Shown piece after piece: positions 35,480-46,490 of a DNA stretch of 64,000 nucleotides. The stretch comes from Boswellia sacra (taxonomy: Eukaryota; Streptophyta; Magnoliopsida; Sapindales; Burseraceae), in the NCBI GenBank assembly GCA_013180625.2, contig SNVD02010247.1, positions 1-64,000 of the forward strand. The letters are read 5' to 3'. Position numbers and translations under genes: made by a program. The notes under the pieces are model-generated. The model was not told the origin of the DNA. It ran no database searches and saw nothing but the letters and a program-made list of their open reading frames with translations. Within the stretch, counting starts at the first letter, position 1; each line of letters starts with the position of its first letter.

Positions 35480-36800
35480 TCTCTATTTGGGTTCTGAGGT
35501 TTCTACAATCTTTTGTCAAGTGCCCATAGTTTTCATGGACTGAGCAATATGCACTCTTGTCCTGGGTAGACCCTTCCGACAGAGGTTTGGGTGTCCCGAA
35601 AATGCCTCTATCCTTGTTCTCCTATCAAATCTCCACGATTGAAACCTTTAGTGGTATCAAAGGGAGTTTTAGTCTCTTTGTATCTAGCTTCTGCCACTTC
35701 TATTCTCCTTCTTCAGGTTATATTCTCCCTTTTTTTTATCCTCTAGATAGTTGTTCCATGTTATGTTCTTCTTTTGCTACTAAGCCAATTCCATGCTGTT
35801 GGGCAACTTCATTTCTTTCCAAGCGAATCCACCCTTCTGCCTTGGCTATGATTTCCTCCATCTTTCTTGTACCCTTCCGAATCAAATACTGATGGAATTT
35901 GGTTTTGGCCTTCATCGCATATTTGAAAGCATCAACTACCGAGTTATATTTTTTCACCTGACTAATGTGGCCATAAACTCTCCCAACTCCTCTCCTTGAG
36001 CTTGTTTCAAGGAATAGAGGTATGTGATGATCCTCAGTTGCCTCTTGTTCCTAAGGTACTGAGAGAGAAACACTTGTATTAGTTCGTTAAGTTAGTAACT
36101 GACCCTGGTGGCAGCAACTTAAACTATCTCAGAGCTAACCCGCTCAAAGTCACGGAAAAAACTTTGCAAAGTAGTGCATCATCAAAGATTTCTAGGGACA
36201 TTTTTTGATGGTAACGAAAAAGATGCTCTTCTGGGTCTTCTTTCCTATCAAATAATTTTAGGGTAGGGATGGTAAAATTCTCTAGCTTTGGGACATTGTT
36301 TATGTGGCCGATAAAAGGAGTTTGGCTTACTCTTTGGGTAGTGAAGGTAAGTGGGTTAAGGGGGCTAGCTGTGGCTATATCTTTCATCCTATTTACCACC
36401 ATATGATTCAGCTCCGCTATAATCCATGTTAAACATCTCCTGGTTTATATCATGGGCATTTGCTCTAGTTGGATTGGGGTTTTGTTTAGAGTTTTCACTA
36501 CCTCTTTCTGCTTCTTGACTGGGTTTAAGAGGGGTTTTCCTACATCCAATTGCACTCTTGGCCTCTCACTCCTCGTGGCCTCTTCTCCATCACGTTTTTT
36601 TCCCACTATCTTCCTATGGAGCTCCTTGTTTTCCTTCCTATCTTGCTCTAGCTTTTTTCTTAAGTTCACCATAACTGAGTCAATCCCACCTTGGTTCCTT
36701 TCTAGTCAGGATATCCCCTTACCTATGCGCGGGTTGCAAGCTGTATCTTCTTTCATCCTAGAGGTGTTACGAGTTGAGACCATCATCTTAGTTGTATAGT
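35480..36800 (-). pseudogene. Gag remnant of gypsy G3
   Basis: Fragments in several frames. 36672-36445 is a Lys/Glu-rich N-terminal part. 36402-36124 is the gag core (PFIGHINNVPKLENFTIPTL, LFDRKEDPEEHLFRYHQKM). 35957-35736 is the C-terminal part (KYNSVVDAFKYAMKAKTKFH). 35555-35490 is a zinc knuckle (YCSVHENYGHLTKDCRNL). Each matches the order of Tat-type gag. Stops and frameshifts separate them, so no protein is made. Confidence 0.75.
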
Positions 36801-36868
36801 TGAGAACAAAGGGTGATTCTTGTTTAGCAATGCCTTGAGACTCCTTCAAAAACTATGATTCATCCCAA

Positions 36869-36886
36869 TTTCCACAGACGGCACCG
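36869..36886 (-). other. Primer-binding-site-like sequence of G3
   Basis: Minus strand CGGTGCCGTCTGTGGAAA, close to the TGGCGCCGTCTGTGGGAA primer site common in Tat-type gypsy elements. It has a changed first base and lies just after the presumed LTR end. Confidence 0.5.
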
Positions 36887-37763
36887 ATTAAAGGAACCAA
36901 ATTTTGCTCCACACGTACAAGACCAGATAAACAGCCCTTCTTAATCTCCATGACTCCACAATGGTCCAGCAACTTTAGTTTGGCCTTCTTGTCATGCGGC
37001 TCCTTCATGGGCGGCTGGGTTGGGTATCTACAAAGGCACTCTGATGCCCAAGTCAGGATCTTTCGACGGATATCCAGTGATCAAAATGTAATAAATAGTA
37101 ACAATCAATAGGAATCAGGTGTATTAGAAATCATTAGTAAGTTAGCAATTTTCCCTTTTTGAGAAGAAGAAGAAGATAAAGAATAATGAGAGTTAGAAGA
37201 AGAATAGAGTTCAGAATGGTAGGAGCTCTCTCCTTTCCAAGCTGTATATCTTCTCCTTGGCGTCTCTTGAGCCCCCCACCACTTACCGTACTTATCTCAT
37301 TTTTGGCTTCCTCCATTTTATTTTCCTTCCCCTTTTGGAATTCCTTCCTCCATTTTATTTTCCTTCCTCTTTTCGAATTCTTTCTCTTGGAAACTCAAGT
37401 CCCACCATCCGATCATGTCTCCTGCCCTCCATCTCTGTATTATCTCCTCTACAAAAGCTTCATGTTTCCATTCTCAGCCAGCTCCCTGCCTTGCCCCTTG
37501 GATTCTTCCCTGGTCCTCTTTGTTTGAATTTGAACTACTCTCTCTCTCTCTCTCTCTCTCCCCCTCTTGTCACCCATTTGCAATACTCTAGGACTTGCCT
37601 CTTCCTTCTTTTACTTCTGTCTTATCCTTGAAATATAAACAAACTATGGGCTGTACATGAAGGGAATGGGTTTGCTAGAGTTCAACTTGGCCTTCTATCA
37701 TGCTTTGGGATTATTGAAGTAATACACAAGCTTGGGCCTTAGGGTCAAAACTGCCCTCCTTCA
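36887..37763 (-). repeat. LTR of gypsy G3 (boundaries approximate)
   Basis: Non-coding DNA upstream of the primer site on the minus strand. It includes CTTGGGCATCAGAGTGCC on that strand, a word typical of Tat-type LTRs, and a (CT)n run at 37541-37560. The outer end, TGAAGGAGGGCAG at about 37763, is a guess from the TG rule. Confidence 0.4.
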
Positions 37764-38068
37764 AGGTCATTAGAATATTATTCATCAATAACAAGTTCTT
37801 ATGTGATTCAATAATTTAATTGTAATTTTTAACATTTTGCCTCGATAGAACTTTATACAAAGCAGCGAAGACACGTGATTACCTAATCCAAAATCCCAGA
37901 GGAGCACATCTACATGCTGAATATAAACGTTATAAGTTCTTACGTAGCGTTGATCTTTAAGGCAATTTTGTTTCTGGATCACCGATTTCTACAGTGATTA
38001 AAAAAATACTACTGCAAGCACTTTTTTAACTTTTTTTCTCAAACAGTATTGCTTTTTCAGCTTTATAT

Positions 38069-38250
38069 ACACACACACACAAAGAGAGATATATACATAT
38101 ATACACAAAGAGAGAGATATATGTATGTATGTGTATATCAGTGTGTGTTGTTTGCGTGTGTACGTGTGTGTGCACGCGCGCGTGTGTGCGCCTCTGTGTG
38201 CGTTATTTTTGTGTGTGCGTGTGTGTGCACGCGTGTGCATATGTGTAAGA
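38069..38250. repeat. (CA)n/(GT)n/(TG CG)n low-complexity tract
   Basis: Alternating purine-pyrimidine repeats: (AC)n, then AT-rich, then GT with CGCGCG interruptions (GTGTGCACGCGCGCGTGTG) over about 130 bases. Long frames through it are artefacts of the repeat. Confidence 0.9.
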
Positions 38251-38491
38251 ATTAGAATGATCATGACTCATGTGATCATTCTTTTGCTTTCAAATTTTGC
38301 AAATGGATTTTCTTGGCCTCATTAAAAGCCATAAGCGAGAAATTCGATCGATTATAACTAAGGATTTCATCATATTATAAAACATATATAAATTTCGTTG
38401 TTTGTATACATTTTATAAAACTAAAAACAAAGTCTACAATTAATAAGGCCAGTGATACACTTCTATGCATATAAACTCTAATTCCATTAAA

Positions 38492-38504
38492 TGGTATCAG
38501 AGCT
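38492..38504 (+). other. Isolated copia-type primer-binding site
   Basis: TGGTATCAGAGCT matches the 3' end of initiator tRNA-Met, preceded by CCATTAAA. It suggests a degraded small LTR element (TRIM-like or copia) around 37.8-39.2 kb, but no LTR pair or coding sequence is recognisable. The solo LTR at 39262 interrupts its downstream part. Confidence 0.4.
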
Positions 38505-39261
38505 AAACCTTGATGTCCAATGCAATGAGTTTTTGGTCCCAAATGAAGAAGATTGATTTTGGCTCCCCACTAAGAGTGTCTTATCCGATGGAGATTGCTG
38601 ACTCCCATATTACATGGTCAAGGAGGTATATATAAAGAAATTGGTCACTCGATCTATCCATCAGGTTATTCTTTTGAGTTGGACACCTAGAGCCTTTACA
38701 TTTATTTATATTTCAAACTTAATTATTTATGCCATATGACACAAATGGGGCAATATTGAACTCAAAATATATAGGGTGATCAATGTCAGTTTAGGAACCC
38801 AACTTGCTACTTAATTTGATAAAGCTTCTCTAATTTTATTATTTCATAAAAAAGAAAAAGAAAATTAAAACAATAAGAAGACTCCGAATTATTGACGGTG
38901 ATTATGTGAGATCGATTATAAGATGATAAAAAAATTAGAAGACCCAAGATTATTGATGGTGATTATGTGAGATTGATTCAAAAGATAAATATAAGATGTT
39001 GCTGGTTGACTATTAATGATGAGGATCAATGCTTCTATAGAAGGCTACAAAGGGAAAGTATGCTGGTGGAATGGTGCTAGTCAGTCTTCAAAATGAGTAT
39101 GCATAGTTGCCGAGTTACAATTTTCAAAAACAAACTTGGTGAAATATTAAGTTTATCACTTTATCTATAAGCTTAAGCTAGAGGTAGGGGCTCATTAGTT
39201 TTATATACGTCCACTCACATGATAAGGTGATAGGGTCTGACATTTTATTTTATGTAGACTG

Positions 39262-41092
39262 TGTTAGCCCTAAGGCTATATGATAATTTTGATGATAACA
39301 ATACACATTGATTCATTGAGTTTATTAACATGTTTATTTATGTGTAAGAGTAATATCATTGAAATAATTGTAAAATCAAGAAGAGGCTTATTAAAATGAA
39401 GTGTTGAAGTTAAGGAGAAGACTACATGTTAAAGGCGCCAAAGTTTAAGAACAAGGTTTGATTCAAGGAATGTGACACATGAGTAATGTTCAATCAATTG
39501 GTCATATATTTCTCTACAGATGTCCAAATGATGTGATTCTTAAGCCTTTGGAAAGCTTACTCAATTTATAACATTTCATATGTTTTAAAGAAATTCAAAT
39601 TTCAAGTGTAAGGTTGTCCAAATCATCATGGAAGTTGAAAGACAAATGAAAGCAACTAACATGAGCACCGAATACTCTTTTGGACATATCTTGAGTTAGA
39701 AAAATCAAAATAACTTGATTCTTATGGCATTGGAAAGAGGACTTAATGAGGCACATTTCATATGTTTTGAATAAATTCAAATATCAAATGGAAGGCTGAC
39801 ATAATTGACATGCAATTCGGTGGACTGACATAAGAAAGAAAAATCAACTCACATGAGCACTGAATTATTTTTTGGCCATATCTTAAGATAGAGATATCCA
39901 AATTATTTGATTCTTAATGTTTTGGAAAGCTTATTCAAATATGCAGATCTTTTATGTTTTGAATAAATTCAAATTTCAAACGGAATGCTGACAGAATTAT
40001 CATTCAATTCGGTAGACTGACACAAGGAAGAAAAATCAAGTCACATGAGCACCGAATGGTTTTTTGGCCATATCTTGAGCTACAGATATCCAAATGACTT
40101 GATTCTTAATGCGTTGGAAAGATTATTCAAATGTTCAGATCTTTTATGTTTTGTATATTTTCAAATTTCAAACGGAACATTGACAAAAATGGCAGACAAG
40201 ATTACGATTTTTATGATGGGCAGAAAATTTGGAGATGGTGTCTTCACTTAATTAAGTTCATCCTATTTGCCTATAAAAGGAGCCCTTCTCCCATGCATTC
40301 AGGAAAAAGTGAAGAGAAGCATCTATCAAGCAAAAAACAAGAGAAATATCAAGTCTAGAGAGCTTTTATATTCTTTATCTACTCTTTGAAGAGAGTTATA
40401 CTTTTACTGTAAAAATTATCTTTGTTCTTGTATTGTGGTGAGAGTGAGATTTTCTTGTAAAGGATAAAAGTTATCCTTGAGAGAACTATTTCCTTGGTGA
40501 GGTTGTTCATCAAGAAGAACTCTTGGTGTGGTGTTATCAAGAGTTGAAGGAAGTTGCCTTGGTGAGGTTGTTCATCAAGAAGAACTCTTGGTGTGGTGTT
40601 ATCAAGAGTTGAAGGAAGTTGCCTTGGTGAGGTTGTTCATCAAGAAGAACTCTTGGTGTGGTGTTATCAAGAGTTGAAGGAAGTTGCCTTGGTGAGGTTG
40701 TTCATCAAGAAGAACTCTTGGTGTGGTGTTATCAAGGGTTGAAGGAAAAAGTCTTGATGAGGTTGTTCATCAAGCAAGTTGTAAAGATTTCTACAACTTA
40801 GTGGAAAGCCTAGCTTATGGAGCTAGGAGCCCGTGGACGTAAGCAAGGTTTGCCAAACCACGTACATCAAGTTTGCACTCTCTCTATCCCTATCCTCTTT
40901 ACATTTACTTGCACTTGTGATTGTTCTTTATTGCCATTCTCTAGATTGCATTCTATTTTCATCTTCTTCACCTTTGTTCTCAAAGAAAGATTTAACTAAT
41001 TTTGATCTTTCAAGAAAAAGTTTTACAAATCTGTTTTGATAAATAAAAACCCAATTCACCCCCCTCTTAGATTGCCATACCTGAGTCAACAG
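39262..41092 (+). mobile_element. Solo LTR of the C2 copia family
   Basis: Full-length LTR (TGTTAGCCCTAAGG...GAGTCAACA, about 1.83 kb). It is flanked by perfect 5-bp direct repeats GACTG at 39257-39261 and 41093-41097. No internal region is present, so unequal recombination between LTRs removed it. It carries four copies of the 65-bp repeat (about 40478-40737). Confidence 0.93.
40478..40737 (+). repeat. 65-bp tandem repeats in solo LTR (4 copies)
   Basis: Units start with GTTGAAGGAAGTTGCC at 40543, 40608, 40673 and 40738, with exact 65-base spacing. A preceding unit lacks its first bases. 65 is not a multiple of three, so no peptide repeat is implied. Confidence 0.9.
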
Positions 41093-41667
41093 ACTGGGGC
41101 TTATATTCTCTTTTTGGTTTTATATGTGGGTCAACATATTCTCTATTTTAATTTGCAATGGGATAATTCGAACCTTAGATTATTTAGTCAAATGACTCGT
41201 ATACTATGTTAAGTTTATCATTCATCTAAAAGTTTAAGCTAATAAGTGTTAGCTCAACCTTAGTTTTATACTTCAATACATACCGTTACGACACTATGAA
41301 ATTAACTTTTGGACAACAGACGTTCATCTCATACAAATAAGTTAGATAGACAAAAAAAGGGAGTGCAATTTTGTTCCTTACCCATCTCGTGCAAGAAATT
41401 CTAAATCCAACATAGTTCAGAGGCCGAAGAGGCAATGGAGCAATGTGTAGCCTCAGTGGGTGAGCAAGCAACAGTCCATTGCTTCTTAGAGCACCATGAG
41501 ATCAGATTCAATTTCTCCTTAAATCTCTTTTGTTTTCATAAGGATTATGAGATTTTTTTTGGTCATTTTGATATATTGATCTTTTTAACCCAATTTTCCT
41601 CTTAAACTAATCACAACACAGAAAATAAAACAGACTAAGATGTAATGTAATGAAATTAACTATATAT
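41093..41667. other. Non-coding repeat-like DNA
   Basis: It resumes the sequence interrupted by the solo LTR. GTTAAGTTTATCATTCATCT with nearby AGTTTAAGCTAA resembles the 39145-39180 stretch (ATTAAGTTTATCACTTTATC, AAGCTTAAGCTAG), suggesting a small duplicated LTR-like repeat. No gene was recognised. Confidence 0.35.
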
Positions 41668-42545
41668 TATGGTATAGTCGTCAAATTTAGTGATTTTCTC
41701 CATGTTTCTGTGGCTCCATGATCCCCACTGTGTTAAGATTAAACGATACTTAATTAGTTGTATATATGTGTTGTAGATATGGAAGATTCAGAATATTGAA
41801 ATGATACAGGGAGATATAATATATATTTGCACTCAAATTAATGTGGGTTTTGAAAGTGTGACCAAGGAAAACCTCAACCATTGTGTGTATTTATGTGTAT
41901 AAGTATGCGTGTGTTGTAACAAACACAATATTGGAAATTGTTTCAATAGTAATATTAATATTATGTTCTAAGATTAATTAATTTTCTAAATTGTTAAATT
42001 AATTGATATAGATACAGCATTTGTAATTTATATCCTATTTAAGTCAAAATTTTAAGTTCAACGAAGATGGATTTAATTCCAATTGAATTGGTATGTGCTC
42101 AACTATATCAATATATAAATGTTAATAAGAATTAATGGGATGCATGTACAGATGCTCGTCGTTTATGATTCTTTCAATTTTGACTTGATAACTGACCTGT
42201 AAACCTTTGTGAATTTGCAATTTTTCGATTAATTGAGTAACTAGTAAGCATCTATCTAGCTATAACTATTTTATCAGCTCAACATTTAATAGGTTCCTAT
42301 ATATATGTTGTTGTGTCTTATATATCAACTTGTTTGATGATTCTTCGTGTACCACTAGAAATACAGTAAAAGGCCCGGAAATTATCGATAAAAAGATATA
42401 TATAGAAATACTTGTAAATCAGTACCTGATAACTCTCTTGACTGGGTGTCGGTGATAAACAATAGCACTAGAAACATTTTTCCGTTTAATATATATGCTC
42501 TGACTGCATCTGCCCGCTAGTCTATTGTTCGCCGCTTGTCATTGA
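41668..42545 (-). pseudogene. SCPL pseudogene copy A (two exon remnants)
   Basis: Serine carboxypeptidase-like (SCPL) proteins are secreted or vacuolar hydrolases or acyltransferases. Remnant one (about 42545-42400) reads NVSSAIVYHRHPVK, then with a one-base slip the GYQ-LIY motif. Remnant two (41732-41668) follows an ACACAG acceptor and reads SGDHGATETWRKSLNLT, then a stop. The SGD aspartate is the catalytic-Asp region of the family. Both match the equivalent exons of copy B. A further weak match to the WAND exon lies near 42600-42660. The copy lacks the serine exon and has frameshifts and stops. Confidence 0.65.
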
Positions 42546-42659
42546 TAATTTGTATAGCTGGCAAAATTACTTTCATTTTTGAATACCAAGTCTAAAAATA
42601 AATAAACATACCTCTCTTAGAAAATTTCGATGTTTGAAATTATTTTATTAGTAGTAGTT

Positions 42660-43174
42660 ATATTCCTATTGCATCTAAAATTAAGATGGTTGAATATCGA
42701 ACTAAATCAAGTTCAATTAATTATTTTGCTCTGCATTGATCACAGGAGAGATGCTCTCGAACCAAAAAGGTAGATAGAATTGATTCTATGTTTGAATGAT
42801 TGGTTACAGTTTCTCACGGAACGTGATAGAATAATTTAACTGTCGATAGTTGACTTGACACGGAGACTCATAGTCTCATCACATGATGCTACAGGGCCCG
42901 AGAAAAGGCAAAACCATAGAATAAACAAAGCTAGCTAGCTCAATAATTTTCTAAGAGAGATAATTTGTTCGAAAATTTATTCTTGCTTTCACAGTGACAT
43001 AAGTCAAATGTAATTGTTATCTACCTACTTCATCCTATATCTACAAAAGTCATACTGTATAAATAAAGAAAAAAAGATGAATCGTTAGATGAAGTTTCCA
43101 AACTATAAATAATAGAGCAACTAGCAAGCAGTTGATTAAGTTAATTAAGTAATTTCGAAATCCACGAAACCAAC
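42660..43174. other. Non-coding DNA between SCPL copies
   Basis: AT-rich. The expected last SCPL exon (catalytic His, GGGHTAPEY-type) was searched for on the minus strand and not found. Confidence 0.4.
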
Positions 43175-43288
43175 CCTGCAACTTGGGCATCAACGAACAG
43201 TGGTTCCCAACCAAAGGCAACCGTCAAATTGAGTGAGTTTATCCATGTTTCTGTGCTCACAAAAGGAATTGCCATGTCGAGATCCCCG
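43175..43288 (-). pseudogene. SCPL pseudogene copy B, catalytic-Asp exon (separated part)
   Basis: The exon runs from a TACAG acceptor to an AGG|GTTGG donor. It reads (S)GDLDMAIPFVSTETWINSLN and then EPLFVDAQVAG, matching the SCPL catalytic-Asp exon. The first base (C) completes the serine codon begun by AG at the end of the exon at 52286, giving LIY-S-GDLDM. The two pieces are now about 9 kb apart because 43554-51871 was inserted in the intron. No downstream His exon is found. Confidence 0.75.
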
Positions 43289-46069
43289 CTGTATTAAGAT
43301 AAGATCATTAGTTGTATCTGACGAAAGTTGCAAGACTGAAAGAAAAAAATAAATATAGACATAGATATGCTCTGGTCAACATAAATTTAATTTAATGTAC
43401 ATTGCATTGTTCGACTCTATCGGGGAGAATTGATAAATGTAAGATGACATAATTTTTAATGTTAAAGTAGAGTTTGTATAAGTCTTAGATACGTGAGCCT
43501 TTTATTAGGAGTCAAGATAAGCTAGATAAAAGAAATTCTCTCTTGATAAATTTTGTAACACCCTAAAGTTTACTAATGATTATAATATTTTTATGTTACC
43601 ATATATATATATATATGTGTGTGTGTTGGGTATAGGTGTTGTTGTAATAAAATAAGGATTGGGGGAGGTGATTAAAAGACTTAAGAAAATGAGGGGCTGA
43701 ATTGTGTTTTTTCCTTCATGTTTACCTGTATAAACCCCCTAGACTCTAGAAAAAAACTATTTCTCTTCCCCCTTTCTCTTTGGAACTTCCAGCAGCCTCT
43801 CTCCCTATTTTCTCTCAATTTTTCCATGGAATCAAGAGGAGAGAAAGGAAACAAGAGACCAAGAGATTCACTTCTCTCTCTCTAGATCTAGCCATACCCA
43901 TGCAATTAATTGATGGTTTATTATTGTTTGTGATATTTCACGTAATGCCCATTGGGCTGTGAAGAAGGCCCGGCCTAGCCCAATTTTTTTTTTTTTAAAT
44001 AAGAAAGGGTGAATAGGAAGGGGGAGACGGAATTCTGAAAAATTTTTGGGAGTTTTACTGTTCATCGTCGGTTACTGTTCACCACCACCTTTGACCGGCG
44101 ATTCCGGTCAATTTTCGGCGAGTATCCGGCCCTACAATATGTCATTTTGAAGCTTGTAACATCCTCTTTCTTACCATGTATGCCTTGGCCTTGGGTTCTT
44201 CACCATTTTTGCAGATCGAAGCGTGGAAACTGACGGCTTCCTATGCGTTTTTCGGTCAAAATCCGGTGAGTTAACGGTAAATCTTTACATTAAATTAAAG
44301 CTTGTTCCATGTTCTTTCTAACCATACCAATTTTGTTACATGTTGATATATGAATTTTACAAATCGAAGAGAAATGGAATTCGGTCACTATTCACTCACC
44401 GGCGACGACTTTCCGACGACATTTCCGGTTATGCTTTCCGGCCATCAAATAATTCTTATAACATTATTCATCCATAAAGGATTTTAAATTTAGTGAGTGG
44501 ATTATGTTTTGAAAATTTCATATTATATTAAAGTGTATTAAATTTATGGTTTTTCATATGATTTAAGTTATTAGTTTAGTTAATTGAGTTATATTAAATG
44601 TTTTTAGAATACATAATGATGAATTATGTATTTCGAAAATAAGTGTGTGTAAAGTATAAAAATTTTGGATAAAAGAGATGGTCATGGGTTGTGATAGTAA
44701 ATTAGTTTTATTATATATAGTAAGCGTTGTTTTGATAAATTGGAGTACAAAAAAAAAATTTAAAGTGAAAGATGTAGAATGAATGTATGTTATATGTTAA
44801 TAGAAAAAAAAATTATGATTGAAAAAGAGACAATTATAATTAAATGAATTTGTAGAGAAAATTTGAAGTATTTAGATATTTTCTTTAAATAAATACACAT
44901 ATGGAAGAAATGATGTTTTGATTTACAAAATGATGAGTAATTTTATATTTAAAATAATAGCAAATTAGCAAGAAAAAGTTTTAGAAATTAGAATTTAATT
45001 CTGTAGGGGTGATAATGTCAAATTCTGCCCAATAGTAGGGACTGATTTGCAAATTTAGAAAACTATTCGAAATTTACAGGGATCTGAATGCAGATTCTAA
45101 AAATTTTAGGATATTATAATATTTCAGTTAAAGCATGATATTTAAGAATTTAAAAATCTTTGAAATTCTGAATTGAAATATTTGGGAAATTTGTTAAATT
45201 TTGAAGTATAATTTTATGGAAGGATGTTATATAGTATGTTATTTGGAAAGTATGAGATTTTGAGATAAAAATATAAACTATGGATTATAGTAAGATGAAA
45301 AGTATTTTATTTTATAAATATTTTGGAAAGTCTTAGAAAGAGTAGAAGATTTATTTTTCTGGATAGTTAGAAATATGTTTTAGTGTTTACTTAGTGATGT
45401 TTATTTATCATTTTATAGAGTTTCTGAGAATTTTAGCGAATTTAAAAGAATTCAAGCTGGTTTTTTTTGTATTTCTCGAGGGTAAATAGACCCATTTATT
45501 CTACTTGTTTCAATTATTAAGATGTTTCAAAATTAGTTTTTAAAATAGTTACAGACATAAATTTTAGTTTCAAAATTAGTTTTGAACAAAGATATAACAG
45601 TTTTAAAGAAAGATTCATAATTTATATATATGAATTGTTTTCTATATTATTATAGATGCATATTCTACCATTTTATAGAAAGTGTTAGAGCATAATAATT
45701 ACGATCATTTTTTATAGTAATCTGATTTTTGATGATTTCTTAAAATATTTGCAATTATTCTTTTAAATATTTATCATGGATTTTCAAGGATTCGGATATT
45801 ATCAGTTTCAATTTACTTAAGTTTACAGATTTTGATAAATCTGTTTGAGAAGCAATGATTTAGCATATGAAGCATATTTCGAAAAGAAATCAATTTAAAA
45901 AAAAAAAGAAAGTTTAATTATATTATACTAAGCTAGTATCCAACTCACTTAGACAGTGAGACAGCAGATTTCAGACAGAAAGTTATAAAGATAGAGGCCT
46001 TTGAGGCCCGTTCAGACACACATAGAGGCTTTGGGCCGTGTGATCTGGGCGCTTTAGTCCTTTGGGGGC

Positions 46070-46490
46070 AGTTCTACGCATGCATATGACTAGTTAGCAT
46101 GCCTGTGTGATGTTAGATCTCGTCAGGTACAGATAGTTCTGCCTGCGTGATGTAGATCTCACCAGGTATGAGGAGATTCAGATAGCAGGCCTGTGCGATG
46201 TTAGATCTCGTCAGGTACAGATAGCTCTGCCTGCGTGATGTAGATCTCACCAGGTATGAGATTCAGATAGCAGGCCTGTACGATATTAGATCTCGCCAGG
46301 TATAAATAGCTTTGCATGCGTGATGTAGATCTCATCAGGTATGAGGAGATTAAGATAGCTTTAACTGTGCGATGTTAGATCTCGCCAGGTACAAATAGCT
46401 CTGCCTGCGTGATGTAGATCTCATCGAGTATGAGAAAATATAGATAGCTCTGCCTGTGCGATATTAGATCTCGCTAGGCAAGATCAGACA
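46070..46490 (+). repeat. ~88-bp tandem repeat with AGATCT in each half unit
   Basis: Four to five units start near 46141, 46229, 46314 and 46403. Each has two half units: GCCTGCGTGATGTAGATCTC with CAGGTATGAG, and CTGTGCGATGTTAGATCTCG with CAGGTACAGATAG. AGATCT therefore recurs about every 43 bases. Confidence 0.9.

Larger units (their letters stand above)
33563..37763 (-). mobile_element. Ty3/gypsy remnant G3 (Tat-like), LTR plus gag only
   Basis: On the minus strand: LTR-like sequence (about 37763-36887), primer site, broken gag (36800-35480), then non-coding DNA with tandem repeats to 33563, where copia C2 begins. No protease or polymerase is left. The gag and its CX2HX4GHX4C-type knuckle point to the Tat/Ogre side of gypsy. 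The left boundary is the C2 LTR junction, and the LTR outer end is an estimate. Confidence 0.6.

Noticed and set aside
37186..37631. Plus-strand Leu/Ser/Pro-rich frames (113 and 124 codons)
   Set aside because: They lie in the G3 LTR, arise from CT-rich sequence and match no family.
38049..38325. Overlapping frames rich in Cys/Val/Arg
   Set aside because: Produced by the GT/CA microsatellite.
38492..38504. tRNA-Met primer site considered as a sign of an integrated plant pararetrovirus
   Set aside because: No movement, coat or reverse-transcriptase coding sequence nearby. Copia and TRIM elements use the same site.
40478..40737. Regular 65-bp repeats considered as a CRISPR-like array
   Set aside because: Direct tandem repeats without spacers inside a plant LTR. 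Not CRISPR.
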